DNA of 64,000 nucleotides from Aquibacillus rhizosphaerae. GTDB lineage: Bacteria; Bacillota; Bacilli; Bacillales; Amphibacillaceae. The notes beneath the pieces were generated by a model. It was not told the DNA's origin. It saw only the letters and a program-made list of their open reading frames with translations, and did no database searches. Both the position numbers and the translations under genes were made by a program. The stretch is from the NCBI RefSeq assembly GCF_030282825.1, contig NZ_JASTZU010000036.1, positions 62,001-126,000 on the forward strand, written 5' to 3'. Below, in pieces: positions 52,164 to 61,296 of this stretch; the first letter of the stretch is position 1; the number at the start of each line of letters is the position of its first letter.

Positions 52164-53027
52164 ATGTCCATGCCATCTGTTGAAGTAGTTAAAAACCATG
52201 AGCATATTAAAAAAACAGAAGAAAAGAAACAAAACAGTTTCTTTGCAAAATTCAAACAGATATATCTAGGTCCTATCATTGCTTTTGTCGTATTTATTGC
52301 GATCTGGCAAGCAGTCCCATTACTACTTGGATTAAAACACTATATTTTGCCAAAACCAACAGATGTAGTTAGTGCAGCAATTGAGGATTGGCATTTGCTT
52401 TGGCCGGCTGTACAGATAACGGTAGTAGAATCAGTAGTTGGATTTCTTGTGAGTGCAGTAGTAGGTATCCTTGTTTCCATTTTACTGGCTACTTCAAAAA
52501 TATTGGAAAGAAGTATTTATCCTTATGCAATTATTTTACAAACCATACCAGTAGTTGCTGTGGCACCTATCGTTGTGATTTGGTTTGGTGCTGGTTATAA
52601 CTCTATTGTTGTTATTTCTTTCTTAATAGGATTTTTTCCGGTTATCTCAAATACATTAATGGGATTAAATTCGGTGGACAAGAACATGGATGAGCTTTTT
52701 ACACTTTATAATGCCTCCAAATGGCAAAGAATGTGGAAATTAAGACTTCCTGCTGCTTTACCTTATATGATGGCAGGTTTAAAAATTTCATGTACCCTAT
52801 CGATTGTCGGTGCCATTGTTGGGGAATATATTGCTGGAATTGGTGGTGGTAAAGGAGGTCTCGGTTATTCCATAACTGTTGCTGCGATTCAAGTAAAGAC
52901 CTCCTATCTGTTCGCATGTGGTATTGCTGCCGCTATTTTAGGAATCGGTTTTTATCTTCTAGTAAGCTTGTTTGCAAATCTTATGTTGAGGTCTTGGCAT
53001 GAGTCCGCTATGAAGGTTGACAAATAA
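52164..53027 (+). CDS. ABC transporter permease, SsuC/TauC type
   Basis: 287 residues; a charged N-terminus, about six membrane helices, and the EAA loop NASKWQRMWKLRLPAALPYM that contacts the ATPase. ATG 52164 is 3 bases after the ATPase stop, with GGGAG in the end of that gene. It forms the channel of an importer for a small anionic or heterocyclic solute. Confidence 0.92.
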   Translation: MSMPSVEVVKNHEHIKKTEEKKQNSFFAKFKQIYLGPIIAFVVFIAIWQAVPLLLGLKHYILPKPTDVVSAAIEDWHLLWPAVQITVVESVVGFLVSAVVGILVSILLATSKILERSIYPYAIILQTIPVVAVAPIVVIWFGAGYNSIVVISFLIGFFPVISNTLMGLNSVDKNMDELFTLYNASKWQRMWKLRLPAALPYMMAGLKISCTLSIVGAIVGEYIAGIGGGKGGLGYSITVAAIQVKTSYLFACGIAAAILGIGFYLLVSLFANLMLRSWHESAMKVDK

Positions 53028-53053
53028 TAAAGAAAATAGAGAGGGGATTAATA

Positions 53054-54073
53054 ATGATTGAATTTGGGGGATTAAAGAAATTCAGAATTTTATTTATTGG
53101 TCTGGTTGTAATACTTACTTTAGCTGCTTGTGGTGGACAAGAGACGGGAAGTGCTTCAGAGACAAATGATGATGCAGCAGATTCTGCTGAGTCTGTAAAG
53201 GTTGTATTAAATTGGTTTGCAAAAGCTCAACATGGTGGTGTCTATGCAGCTGATGATCAAGGTATTTTTGAAGACAACGGTCTAGATGTAACCATTGAAC
53301 CTGGAGGCCCTCAAGTATCATCTATACAGATGGTGGCTTCTGGAAGTGCTGAGTTTGGTCTAGCGCATGCTGATCAAATGGTTATAGCGAGAAATGAAGG
53401 TATTGAGTTGGTTGCAGTAGCAACAGCTATGCAAGGGAGTCCTCAGGCGCTAATGTTTCATGAAGGGCAGGGTGTAGCAGATTTTGAAGAAATGAATGGC
53501 CGAACAGCTTATATTCAACCGGGGATTACATATTGGGATTATTTAAAGAGCCAATATGACTTAAGTGACGTTGAAGAACTATCTTATACAGGTCAGCATA
53601 CCAATTTCATTGATGATTCAGATGCTATTAGTCAGGCATTCGTAACTTCTGAACCATTTTTCTTAGATGAAGAAGGTATTACTACAGAAACTAAACTAGT
53701 TTCTGATTCAGGATATAATCCATACAATATCGTTTTATATGTAACAAAAGAATACCTTGAGGAAAATGAAGAAACGGTCCAGAAATTTGTAACTTCTTTT
53801 GTTGAAGGCTGGAACTATTATAAAGAATCACCAGATGAAATTACAGAAGTAGTTCATGAGAATACAGCTGATATTTCATTAGAAGCACTTCAATTCGAAC
53901 AACAAACACAAGAAGAATTTATCTATGGTGGAGATGCGGCAGAACATGGTGTGGGGTATATGTCTGAAGAGCGTTGGTCTACACTTATTGATCAATTAAG
54001 TGAACTAGGTTTACTAGATGAAAAGTTTGATGCCTCCGATATTTTCACTATAGAATATTTACCAGAGAACTAG
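53054..54073 (+). CDS. NMT1/THI5-like substrate-binding lipoprotein
   Basis: 339 residues. Lipoprotein signal with lipobox LAAC and lipidated Cys26, acidic linker, then the NMT1/THI5-type fold starting VKVVLNWFAKAQHGGVYAA. A WxxxxxHGG-type entry loop resembles binding proteins for pyrimidine precursors (ThiY) and related N-heterocycles, rather than sulfonates. The adjacent molybdenum hydroxylase operon suggests a purine or other N-heterocycle as cargo, which is inference. Followed by its own terminator. Confidence 0.88.
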   Translation: MIEFGGLKKFRILFIGLVVILTLAACGGQETGSASETNDDAADSAESVKVVLNWFAKAQHGGVYAADDQGIFEDNGLDVTIEPGGPQVSSIQMVASGSAEFGLAHADQMVIARNEGIELVAVATAMQGSPQALMFHEGQGVADFEEMNGRTAYIQPGITYWDYLKSQYDLSDVEELSYTGQHTNFIDDSDAISQAFVTSEPFFLDEEGITTETKLVSDSGYNPYNIVLYVTKEYLEENEETVQKFVTSFVEGWNYYKESPDEITEVVHENTADISLEALQFEQQTQEEFIYGGDAAEHGVGYMSEERWSTLIDQLSELGLLDEKFDASDIFTIEYLPEN

Positions 54074-54089
54074 TATTAAAAAAATTGAC

Positions 54090-54118
54090 AAAGAGGCTGC
54101 AGATCAAGCAGCTTCTTT
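54090..54118 (+). terminator. Terminator of the ABC transporter operon
   Basis: AAGAGGCTGC and GCAGCTTCTT pair around AGATCAA, then TTG. The remaining bases to 54380 show nothing else I can name. Confidence 0.8.
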
Positions 54119-54380
54119 TGTACTACCCTCTGTAAGGTGTCAGTAAATTTAAATAGTAAAGCTTGAAATGTGAAAAGCTATTTCATACAAAATATTCCTG
54201 TTAGGAAACCTTACAAAGTGCTTGAATTCAGTTTTGGTTTTTGAGAATTTAATAGTATTTCTAAAAAATTTAAATTATTTAGTTATATAGTTTCTTCGAG
54301 TGTTTTAGGCCCTACTATCTAAAGTTATCTAAATTTTCAAAAAGTAAGTTAATTGGATTTATTTAAAGGGGGATGGAGGG

Positions 54381-55430
54381 ATGGAGGACATACATGCGTT
54401 ACTTGACGAAATTTCAATATCTTCTGATATAGCTATTCTTGCTACAATTATTCATGTTGATGGGTCTGCATATAAAAAAGAAGGGGCTATGATGTTGTTT
54501 CAAGCTGACGGTTCTCAAGTTGGTATGTTGAGTGCTGGTTGTCTAGAAGAAGACTTAGCTGCCAGAATAGAGCATCATGGATTAGGCAAACGTCCAGAAA
54601 TTATCATTTATGATATGAGGGGATACAATGAAATTTCTTGGGGGGAAGGCTCTGGTTGTAACGGTGTCATCCATGTTCTTGTGGAACCGTTAAACGAGTC
54701 GTTAAGGAGACAACTTAAAGAGCTACATTATCATTTAAAGAATCGACAAGCAGTTACGATGATTAAACAATTGCCAAATGAAAACAATGACAATAAGACA
54801 ATCTTTTTAACGGAAAGTCAACAAGTGTTTGGTAACTGGGAATATAACAAGCATTCATTAAGCAAGCAATTAAAGGATTATTATAAATCTGGAAAAAATG
54901 GGATACTATACTTTCCTATTCTATCTAAACAAGTTTACGTTCATTGCTTTAAGCCAAAGCCTAGATTAGTTATCTTTGGCGCAGGTAAAGATGCTATGCC
55001 GTTAGCTACCTTTGCAAGTAGAACAGGCTTTTCTGTAGTAGTTGCTGATTGGCGCCCTGCATTATGTAATTCAAGCCACTTCCCTGATGCTGATGAGCAT
55101 ATTATCGGTTTTCCCGATGAATTAATTAGTAAGATTCCATTTACTTCAAATGATTATGTAGTTATTATGACGCATAATTTCCTGAAAGATAAAAGTCTTC
55201 TATCTTACCTTACCGACATAGACTTGGTGTATCTCGGTGTTTTGGGTTCTGCTAGACGCACGAAACGTTTGTTAGGAGGAAAGGACCTGCCCACTCACAT
55301 AACATCACCTATAGGTTTGTCTATTAACGCTGAAGGTCCAGAAGAGATAGCGATAAGTGTTGTGGCTGAGTTAATTCAACTATCAAAGAAGCCTCATACC
55401 AAAGGAGTAAAATTGTGTGAAACAATATGA
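54381..55430 (+). CDS. pucA: XdhC/CoxI-type molybdenum hydroxylase maturation factor
   Basis: 349 residues. An N-terminal XdhC domain (about 10-80, AILATIIHVDGSAYKKEGAMML split over its start, and MLSAGCLEEDLAARI) and a Rossmann domain (about 190-330, LVIFGAGKDAMPLATFASR). Such proteins bind molybdenum cofactor, help its sulfuration and insert it into xanthine dehydrogenase. ATG 54381 follows GGGGGATGGAGGG. First of five genes in the order of B. subtilis pucABCDE; overlaps the next gene by 14 bases. Confidence 0.9.
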   Translation: MEDIHALLDEISISSDIAILATIIHVDGSAYKKEGAMMLFQADGSQVGMLSAGCLEEDLAARIEHHGLGKRPEIIIYDMRGYNEISWGEGSGCNGVIHVLVEPLNESLRRQLKELHYHLKNRQAVTMIKQLPNENNDNKTIFLTESQQVFGNWEYNKHSLSKQLKDYYKSGKNGILYFPILSKQVYVHCFKPKPRLVIFGAGKDAMPLATFASRTGFSVVVADWRPALCNSSHFPDADEHIIGFPDELISKIPFTSNDYVVIMTHNFLKDKSLLSYLTDIDLVYLGVLGSARRTKRLLGGKDLPTHITSPIGLSINAEGPEEIAISVVAELIQLSKKPHTKGVKLCETI

Positions 55431-56061
55431 ATCTGTAGGCATATTATTAGCGGCGGGCAAGAGCAGCCGCATGGGGAAAAATAAGCTATATCTCCCTATT
55501 AATCAAGATACAATCGGCAGTAAATCGCTAGAAACAGCTATATCCTCGAATCTCAATCATACTCTAATAATTTCAAAATCTTCTGATCAACTAGGATGGT
55601 TGAATACAAACCAATTAAATGATAATAGGGCCAATAAGTGGTCGCAGGTAACATGTTTAGATTCATATAAAGGTCAATCGTATTCTATTAAGACAGGTGT
55701 GAAGGCCGCGAGTAAATTAAATGCTAGATTTATCATTATCATGCTAGCGGATCAACCGTTGATTACAGTAAAAATGATAAATGAACTTATTGCAAAATAT
55801 AAAAGTGCAACACGAAAGAAAGCACAAGTAGATTATGTAGTTTCTAGAGTAAATGGAACGGCTATACCACCGATCTTATTTAGCTCAGATTTTTATCCTT
55901 CTCTTCTAGAATTACAAGGGGATCAAGGTGCTAGAGTGGTACTTAGAAACAAAGGTAAAGAGAATTTTGGATTAACTGTAGATTATGATGACTGGAGTTG
56001 CTTTCATGACATTGATACAGAGGATGACTACAAATGGTTAAAGGAAATAAAGGGTTTATGA
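55417..56061 (+). CDS. pucB: MobA-like molybdenum-cofactor nucleotidyltransferase
   Basis: 214 residues from GTG 55417 (AAAGGAG 9 bases upstream). NTP-transferase loop LLAAGKSSRMGKNKL (about 10-24) and LADQPL for Mg binding. It likely adds CMP or a related nucleotide to molybdopterin, or otherwise matures cofactor for the enzyme encoded downstream, as PucB does in B. subtilis. Overlaps both neighbours (14 bases before, 4 after). Confidence 0.9.
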   Translation: MKQYESVGILLAAGKSSRMGKNKLYLPINQDTIGSKSLETAISSNLNHTLIISKSSDQLGWLNTNQLNDNRANKWSQVTCLDSYKGQSYSIKTGVKAASKLNARFIIIMLADQPLITVKMINELIAKYKSATRKKAQVDYVVSRVNGTAIPPILFSSDFYPSLLELQGDQGARVVLRNKGKENFGLTVDYDDWSCFHDIDTEDDYKWLKEIKGL

Positions 56062-56936
56062 CAGAAGAGAATATTGTTACTACTTCGGTGTCCGTCCCAA
56101 CTACGATAGAGGATGCTTTTAAGCAAAAGCAAACCCTTGGAAAAGCTGCGTGCTACATTGCTGGTGGCACATTAATTCAATTAAAGAGAGAACAAGGCAC
56201 ACCATTGCCTCAACATTTGATTAGTTTAGAGCAAATTGCTTGGATGAGTGATATAAAGAGGTTGGAAGATAGTCAAGGGTATTCTTTGATGATTGGTGTA
56301 TTAGCTAGTTTATCGATATGCCAATCACATCCTACCATCCGAGAGGAGTGGCCGTTATTGTCAGAGGCTATTCAGGAAGTGGCATCTCCAGCAGTTCGGA
56401 ACCGGGGTACGATAGGTGGCAATATTATTTATCGTATTGGGGACACAATTCCAGCTTTATTAACCTTAGAAGCAAAAATAACTTGGTTTGATGGTGATTA
56501 TCGTTCAGAGATTTTATGGAATTTCTTGCAAAAAAATATGTTAGAAGATGTTATTATTACAAGCCTTTCACTACCTTCTCCGCCTATTGCTTCTAGAACA
56601 ATGAATTTTTATAGAAAGGTTGGTCGTCGTGAAGGCTTTATTCCTTCGTTAGTGACGGTATCTGCTTATTGTTGTTGGAATAGTGATGAACAGGTGGATT
56701 ATGTTCGACTAGCTGTTGGTGGAGGTGCGAATACACCTAAGCGTTTAGAAAGGTGTGAACAATTTATAATTGGCAAAAAAATATCAATTGAAATTTTGGA
56801 AGAGCTTTACCAAAAGGTGATAGAAGAATTTTTTCCAGAACCAGATAAGTTTGTGTCAACCGAATATCAACAAACTGTGGCTGCTAATTTGATTGTATCA
56901 GAGTTAGAAAGTTTTCTAGATGAGTCAATTACGTAA
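56058..56936 (+). CDS. pucC: Xanthine dehydrogenase FAD subunit
   Basis: 292 residues from ATG 56058, which overlaps the pucB stop as ATGA; ATG 56034 lies within pucB. FAD-binding CoxM/XdhB domain: phosphate loop YIAGGTLIQLKREQG and the second site AVRNRGTIGGNI, then a CO-dehydrogenase flavoprotein C-terminal domain. It carries electrons from the iron-sulfur subunit. A 309-base gap containing a repeat separates it from pucD. Confidence 0.92.
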   Translation: MTEENIVTTSVSVPTTIEDAFKQKQTLGKAACYIAGGTLIQLKREQGTPLPQHLISLEQIAWMSDIKRLEDSQGYSLMIGVLASLSICQSHPTIREEWPLLSEAIQEVASPAVRNRGTIGGNIIYRIGDTIPALLTLEAKITWFDGDYRSEILWNFLQKNMLEDVIITSLSLPSPPIASRTMNFYRKVGRREGFIPSLVTVSAYCCWNSDEQVDYVRLAVGGGANTPKRLERCEQFIIGKKISIEILEELYQKVIEEFFPEPDKFVSTEYQQTVAANLIVSELESFLDESIT

Positions 56937-57045
56937 TTATCTCATTCAGTCATCAGGGGCAATATATAGTTTGGATATCGTTTTATTCAACTATACATTG
57001 TTGTAGGTGACACTAAATGGGTTATGTAATTGATTAGATAGATAA

Positions 57046-57222
57046 AAAATTCGGAGATGTCTAGCCGCAGCTCCTACCCGAGAAACAATCTTTATGGTAA
57101 AGAGCCCCACATAGATGTTCGTCATAATTGCCCTAGGGTGAGCACAAAGGAAGACTTCATAGAAAGACACCGCAGTAACAAGGTTTTTTCTTGTTTCGAA
57201 GTCGCCCTGCGCTTTTCTTATA
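57046..57222 (+). repeat. Interspersed noncoding repeat, full copy 2, inside the puc operon
   Basis: Matches 49364-49554 in order: TCGGAGATGTCTAGC, the 22-base block beginning GAGCCCCACATAG (57102-57123), GAGCACAAAGGAA, TTTCTTGTTTCGAAG and GCCCTGCGCTTTTCTTATA. GACTTC/GAAGTC and AACAA/TTGTT hairpins are possible. It is co-directional with the operon and ends 23 bases before the pucD start, so it would be part of the mRNA. Confidence 0.75.
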
Positions 57223-57245
57223 GTTTGGTGAAAGGATTGAGACAC

Positions 57246-59549
57246 ATGCAAAAAAATCAAGAATTCTATAAAAACAGACGCCGAATACGGCCAGATGGAA
57301 AAGCTAAGGTTACAGGTAGTTTAAGCTATTTAACGGACTTATCCTTTTCTAATATGCTATATGGAAAAATATTAAGAAGTTCCTATCCTCATGCAATTAT
57401 TAAATCTATTAATACAGATCATGCTGAAAAATTATACGGTGTGAAGGCGATTATTACGCATAAGGATATTCCGGGTTTAAATCGTTTTGGAATAGTGACT
57501 CCTGATCAACCAGTACTCTGCGAAGAACATGTTCGTTATGTAGGTGATGCTATTGCTGCTGTTGCTGCAGTATCAGTTGAAATTGCAGAGAAGGCACTTG
57601 AACTAATAAAGGTAGAATATGAAGTTCTTCCGATTTTAGATAGTCCCGAAAAGTCACTTGAAAAAGATGCTCCAAAACTTCACCCAGAGGGAAATATACT
57701 TCATAAAGCAGGTTTTAAAACAGGTGACATGGAAGCGGGATTTGCTAAGGCTGCAGCTATTGTAGAAGAAACGTATCAGGTGCCGAGGCAAATGCATGCA
57801 TACATGGAAACAGAAGGTGGCGTTATCGTACCAGAAAAAGATGGAGCGATTACGGTATATGTAGGTACGCAGCATGGTTATAAAGATAGATTCCAACTTT
57901 CACGAATACTAGACATCCCAGAAGAAAAGATACGAATTGTATCAAGTCCAATGGGCGGTTCTTTCGGAGGAAAGGATGAACTGAATATCCAACCTTACGG
58001 AGCAGTTCTGGCACTTGTTTCTGGTTGTCCTGTTAAGATACACCAAACGAGAAAGGAATCTTTAATAGCTGGACTAAAACGTCATCCGATGAAAATAACA
58101 ATGAAAACAGGTGTTGATAGTGAAGGGAGAATACTTGCAAATCAAGTAAATATTATTGCTGATACTGGTGCTTATGCAACGCTTGGACCGGCTATTTTAG
58201 ACTTCTCAGTTGAGCATGCTGCAGGTCCATATATGATACCGAATATGGTAACAGAAGGCATATCGGTTTTTACTAATAATGGTGTTTCAGGTGAATTTAG
58301 AGGGTTCGGTGGAAATCAAGTAACATTCGCTCTCGAGGGGCAAATCGATCGGTTAGCTGAGAAAATAGGTATGGATCCCAACGAACTGAGAAGACGTAAT
58401 ATAAGAAAGGTTGATGACCCGGGTCCTCTCGGTCACCGAATCGCTCCTACAAATGGTGCTTATGAAGTTTTAGAAGCGATTAATAAAAAGTTAACGATAA
58501 AAACAAACCAACTCAAAGACTCCCCTCCGAACGATAAATGGAAAGTACGAGGGATTGGAACGGCAATAACGATGCATGGGGGCGGATTAGGGTATGGAAG
58601 ACTTGATCCTGCTGGTGGTAGAATCTCATTAAGTGAAAAAGGGAAAATCGAGATTGCTTTTGGATTTGAGGAAGCGGGCCAAGGTATTCTTGGTGTTATT
58701 GAGACAATTGTAACGGAAGAGCTGGGTTGTGCTCCCGAAGATTTATCAATTGTAATTGGTGACACGGCATTAGTACCTTCGTCCGGGTCAACTACTGCTT
58801 CTAGAGGTACTAGTATGGTATGGCATGCGCTGCAACGAATGAAAGGTGCGTTTGAACAACAGATATTAAATAAAGCATCAGCAATTACAAGTGTATCAGT
58901 TAGTCAAATGCAGCTAGGGAGGGGTGGTGTTTTCTCCATAACAAAAGCAAATTCCTATGCGCTGTTGCTAACTTACGATGAAATTGCTAAGCAAATAAAT
59001 GAAAATGAAACGATTGTTGTGTCCACTAATTTTGATTTTCCTACGACTCCTGACCCGGTTGATGGTGGTCACTTTTTATATACATTTGGTGCTGTATTAG
59101 CACAGGTTGAAATAGATTTATTGACAGGTAAGGTTAAAGTAATTGATTTAGATCAGTCGATTGCAGCTGGTCCTGTTGTAAGTACAATGGGGTATATTGG
59201 CCAAATTGAGGGTGGCGGCGTAATGTCGCTAGGTTATACATTAATGGAAGATGCATTGATGGAAGGTGGAAAATATATTACCGAAAACTTAGATAGTTAC
59301 TTGATTCCTAGTATTTTGGACGTTCCATTCTCGATGGATACGGAAGCGATTGAACAATTGGTAGAAGGGGATCCATATGGACCTAGAGGAGTGGGAGAAA
59401 TAGGAACTGTCGCAGTTGCTCCTGCTATTGCTAAAGCAATTCATCATGCTATTGGGTATTGGCCTACTCGTTTACCAATTTCCTCTGAAGAAATCTTATT
59501 TGCATCAAGCCAAAGGAGGCAACGGCAATGGATCAAGGTAAGGCAGTAA
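57246..59549 (+). CDS. pucD: Xanthine dehydrogenase molybdopterin subunit
   Basis: 767 residues from ATG 57246 (AAAGGATTGAGA upstream). The frame is open back to 57057 through the repeat, so a longer start is an artefact. Molybdenum-site signs: SPMGGSFGGKDELN, GEFRGFGGNQ, EEAGQG and catalytic Glu718 in GPRGVGEIGT. It hydroxylates an N-heterocycle at the molybdenum centre; xanthine by homology with PucD. Overlaps the start of the iron-sulfur subunit gene by 22 bases. Confidence 0.93.
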   Translation: MQKNQEFYKNRRRIRPDGKAKVTGSLSYLTDLSFSNMLYGKILRSSYPHAIIKSINTDHAEKLYGVKAIITHKDIPGLNRFGIVTPDQPVLCEEHVRYVGDAIAAVAAVSVEIAEKALELIKVEYEVLPILDSPEKSLEKDAPKLHPEGNILHKAGFKTGDMEAGFAKAAAIVEETYQVPRQMHAYMETEGGVIVPEKDGAITVYVGTQHGYKDRFQLSRILDIPEEKIRIVSSPMGGSFGGKDELNIQPYGAVLALVSGCPVKIHQTRKESLIAGLKRHPMKITMKTGVDSEGRILANQVNIIADTGAYATLGPAILDFSVEHAAGPYMIPNMVTEGISVFTNNGVSGEFRGFGGNQVTFALEGQIDRLAEKIGMDPNELRRRNIRKVDDPGPLGHRIAPTNGAYEVLEAINKKLTIKTNQLKDSPPNDKWKVRGIGTAITMHGGGLGYGRLDPAGGRISLSEKGKIEIAFGFEEAGQGILGVIETIVTEELGCAPEDLSIVIGDTALVPSSGSTTASRGTSMVWHALQRMKGAFEQQILNKASAITSVSVSQMQLGRGGVFSITKANSYALLLTYDEIAKQINENETIVVSTNFDFPTTPDPVDGGHFLYTFGAVLAQVEIDLLTGKVKVIDLDQSIAAGPVVSTMGYIGQIEGGGVMSLGYTLMEDALMEGGKYITENLDSYLIPSILDVPFSMDTEAIEQLVEGDPYGPRGVGEIGTVAVAPAIAKAIHHAIGYWPTRLPISSEEILFASSQRRQRQWIKVRQ

Positions 59550-60049
59550 GTGTACAAGATTCATTAAAAACAGACACTAAAAAATGGATACAATTAAAAA
59601 TTAACAATCATGAAAAAAAATTAGAAGTTGATCCGACGACTCGTCTTGTTGATTTGCTTCGAAATGAATTTAAATTAACTGGAACTAAAATCTCATGTGG
59701 AATCGGTCGATGTGGTGCTTGTTCTGTAATGATAAATGGTAGTTTGGTAAACGCATGTTTAGTGATGGCATATCAGATTAACAACGCTTCCATAACGACC
59801 ATTGAAGGAGTTGCTGAAGATAGTTCTCTTCATCCAATTCAGCAGGCCTTTTTAGAGGAAGGCGGTTTTCAATGTGGATACTGTACACCAGGGATGATAA
59901 TGGCGGTTAAATCATTAGTAAATGAAACACTCAATCCAACGGATGAACAAATTCAACTAGCGTTATCGGGTAATCTTTGTAGATGCACAGGTTATGGTGG
60001 AATTATTCGAGCAGTAAAACGAGTGATTGCAGAGAGAGTAATTATTTAA
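59528..60049 (+). CDS. pucE: Xanthine dehydrogenase iron-sulfur subunit
   Basis: 173 residues. Plant-type 2Fe-2S N-domain with Cys57, Cys62, Cys65 and Cys77 (SCGIGRCGACSV) and an all-helical second 2Fe-2S domain with CGYCTPGM and CRCTGYGG. The first 18 residues before the fold are an extension. ATG 59528 follows AAAGGAGG. Last of pucABCDE; passes electrons between molybdenum and FAD subunits. Confidence 0.95.
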   Translation: MDQGKAVSVQDSLKTDTKKWIQLKINNHEKKLEVDPTTRLVDLLRNEFKLTGTKISCGIGRCGACSVMINGSLVNACLVMAYQINNASITTIEGVAEDSSLHPIQQAFLEEGGFQCGYCTPGMIMAVKSLVNETLNPTDEQIQLALSGNLCRCTGYGGIIRAVKRVIAERVII

Positions 60050-60076
60050 GATTAAAAGTGGTGGGGGGCAAAGCAT

Positions 60077-61252
60077 GTGAATGATACGTATCGTTCTTAT
60101 GTGAATCAAGATATAAAGTTGAAACCATCAAATGTAGGTATACTTAAAGATCTTACATTTTCTGTGAAAGATGTATTTGCTATAAAAAATTATTTAAATA
60201 CTGCCGGGAATCCAGACTGGTATCGATCACACCAACCATCAGAAAATAATGCTGTTTCTATTGATTTATTATTAAACAGTGGAGCTACATTAGTCGGAAC
60301 TACACATACAGATGAATTGATGTACAGTTTAAATGGTGAGAATTTTCATTATGGAACACCAGTAAATCCTAAAGCTCCAGCGTGTATTCCTGGTGGCTCA
60401 TCAAGTGGATCTGCTGTGGCAGTTGCTGCTGGTGATGTTGATTTTGCTTTAGGTACCGATACAGGTGGTTCTGTAAGAATACCTTCAACATACTGTGGTG
60501 TATATGGGTTTAGACCAACACATGGTGCTGTTGATATAAATGGTGTTATTCCATTAGCTAAAAGTTTTGACACAGTAGGGTGGATGGCGCAAGATCCCAA
60601 TACATTGCTACGTGTAGGAAAAGTCTTACTGAATAATGAATATGATAAACAACCATTTAGTAAGGTTATTATAGGCAATGACGGGTGGGAGCAAGCAGAC
60701 AGTCAAGTAAAACAGGTTCTCTCTAAGGGTCTATCCTTCTTTGAAACAATAAATCCAAGCTTTGAAAAGCAGCAAATCGCAGATGAGGGTCTAGAAACGT
60801 GGGCCAATACATTTAGAATTCTGCAAGGGATGGAAATATGGAACGAGCACGGGGAATGGATTGAGAAAGAGAAACCAACTTTTGGACCTGGCATAGGAGA
60901 AAGGTTTGTGATGGCTAGTAAAATACATGAGAAAAACCAGCAAGAAAAGTTTGAACATAGAAAAAGCATTCAGCAAAAAATGGAACTAATGTTGGGCGAT
61001 GAGGGTCTTCTTATTATTCCGACGGCTCCAGGACCTGCGCCTCTTAAAAATCTGCCTAATGATCAACTCGAGGACCGTAGAGAAAAAACGATGCGGTTGA
61101 CTTGTATTGCAGGTCTATCGGGTTTGCCGCAAATAACAATTCCTGTAGCGAGTGTGGAGGGGAAACCGGTTGGATTATCTATAATTGCCAATCGCTTTCA
61201 AGATATAAACTTACTAAAGTTAGCTACTAAACTTAATCTTGGAACAGTATAA
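60077..61252 (+). CDS. Amidase-signature-family enzyme
   Basis: 391 residues from GTG 60077 (GGGGGG upstream). Ser-cisSer-Lys triad: Lys31 in FSVKDVF, a cis-Ser in GGSSSGSA (106-113), nucleophile Ser132 in GTDTGGSVRIP. It hydrolyses an amide or ureide C-N bond in the cytoplasm. It is not an allantoinase homologue. Located 27 bases after pucE and before a fumarylacetoacetate-hydrolase-family gene in the same direction, so probably part of the same pathway. Substrate unknown. Confidence 0.85.
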   Translation: MNDTYRSYVNQDIKLKPSNVGILKDLTFSVKDVFAIKNYLNTAGNPDWYRSHQPSENNAVSIDLLLNSGATLVGTTHTDELMYSLNGENFHYGTPVNPKAPACIPGGSSSGSAVAVAAGDVDFALGTDTGGSVRIPSTYCGVYGFRPTHGAVDINGVIPLAKSFDTVGWMAQDPNTLLRVGKVLLNNEYDKQPFSKVIIGNDGWEQADSQVKQVLSKGLSFFETINPSFEKQQIADEGLETWANTFRILQGMEIWNEHGEWIEKEKPTFGPGIGERFVMASKIHEKNQQEKFEHRKSIQQKMELMLGDEGLLIIPTAPGPAPLKNLPNDQLEDRREKTMRLTCIAGLSGLPQITIPVASVEGKPVGLSIIANRFQDINLLKLATKLNLGTV

Positions 61253-61296
61253 ATAAATTGCTGTAAGGTTAAAACACATGGAGGTGGCGGTTAAAA

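Noticed and set aside
57057-57245. N-terminal extension of pucD by 63 codons
   Set aside because: The open frame is repeat sequence shared with 49364; the good ribosome-binding site and family N-terminus are at 57246.
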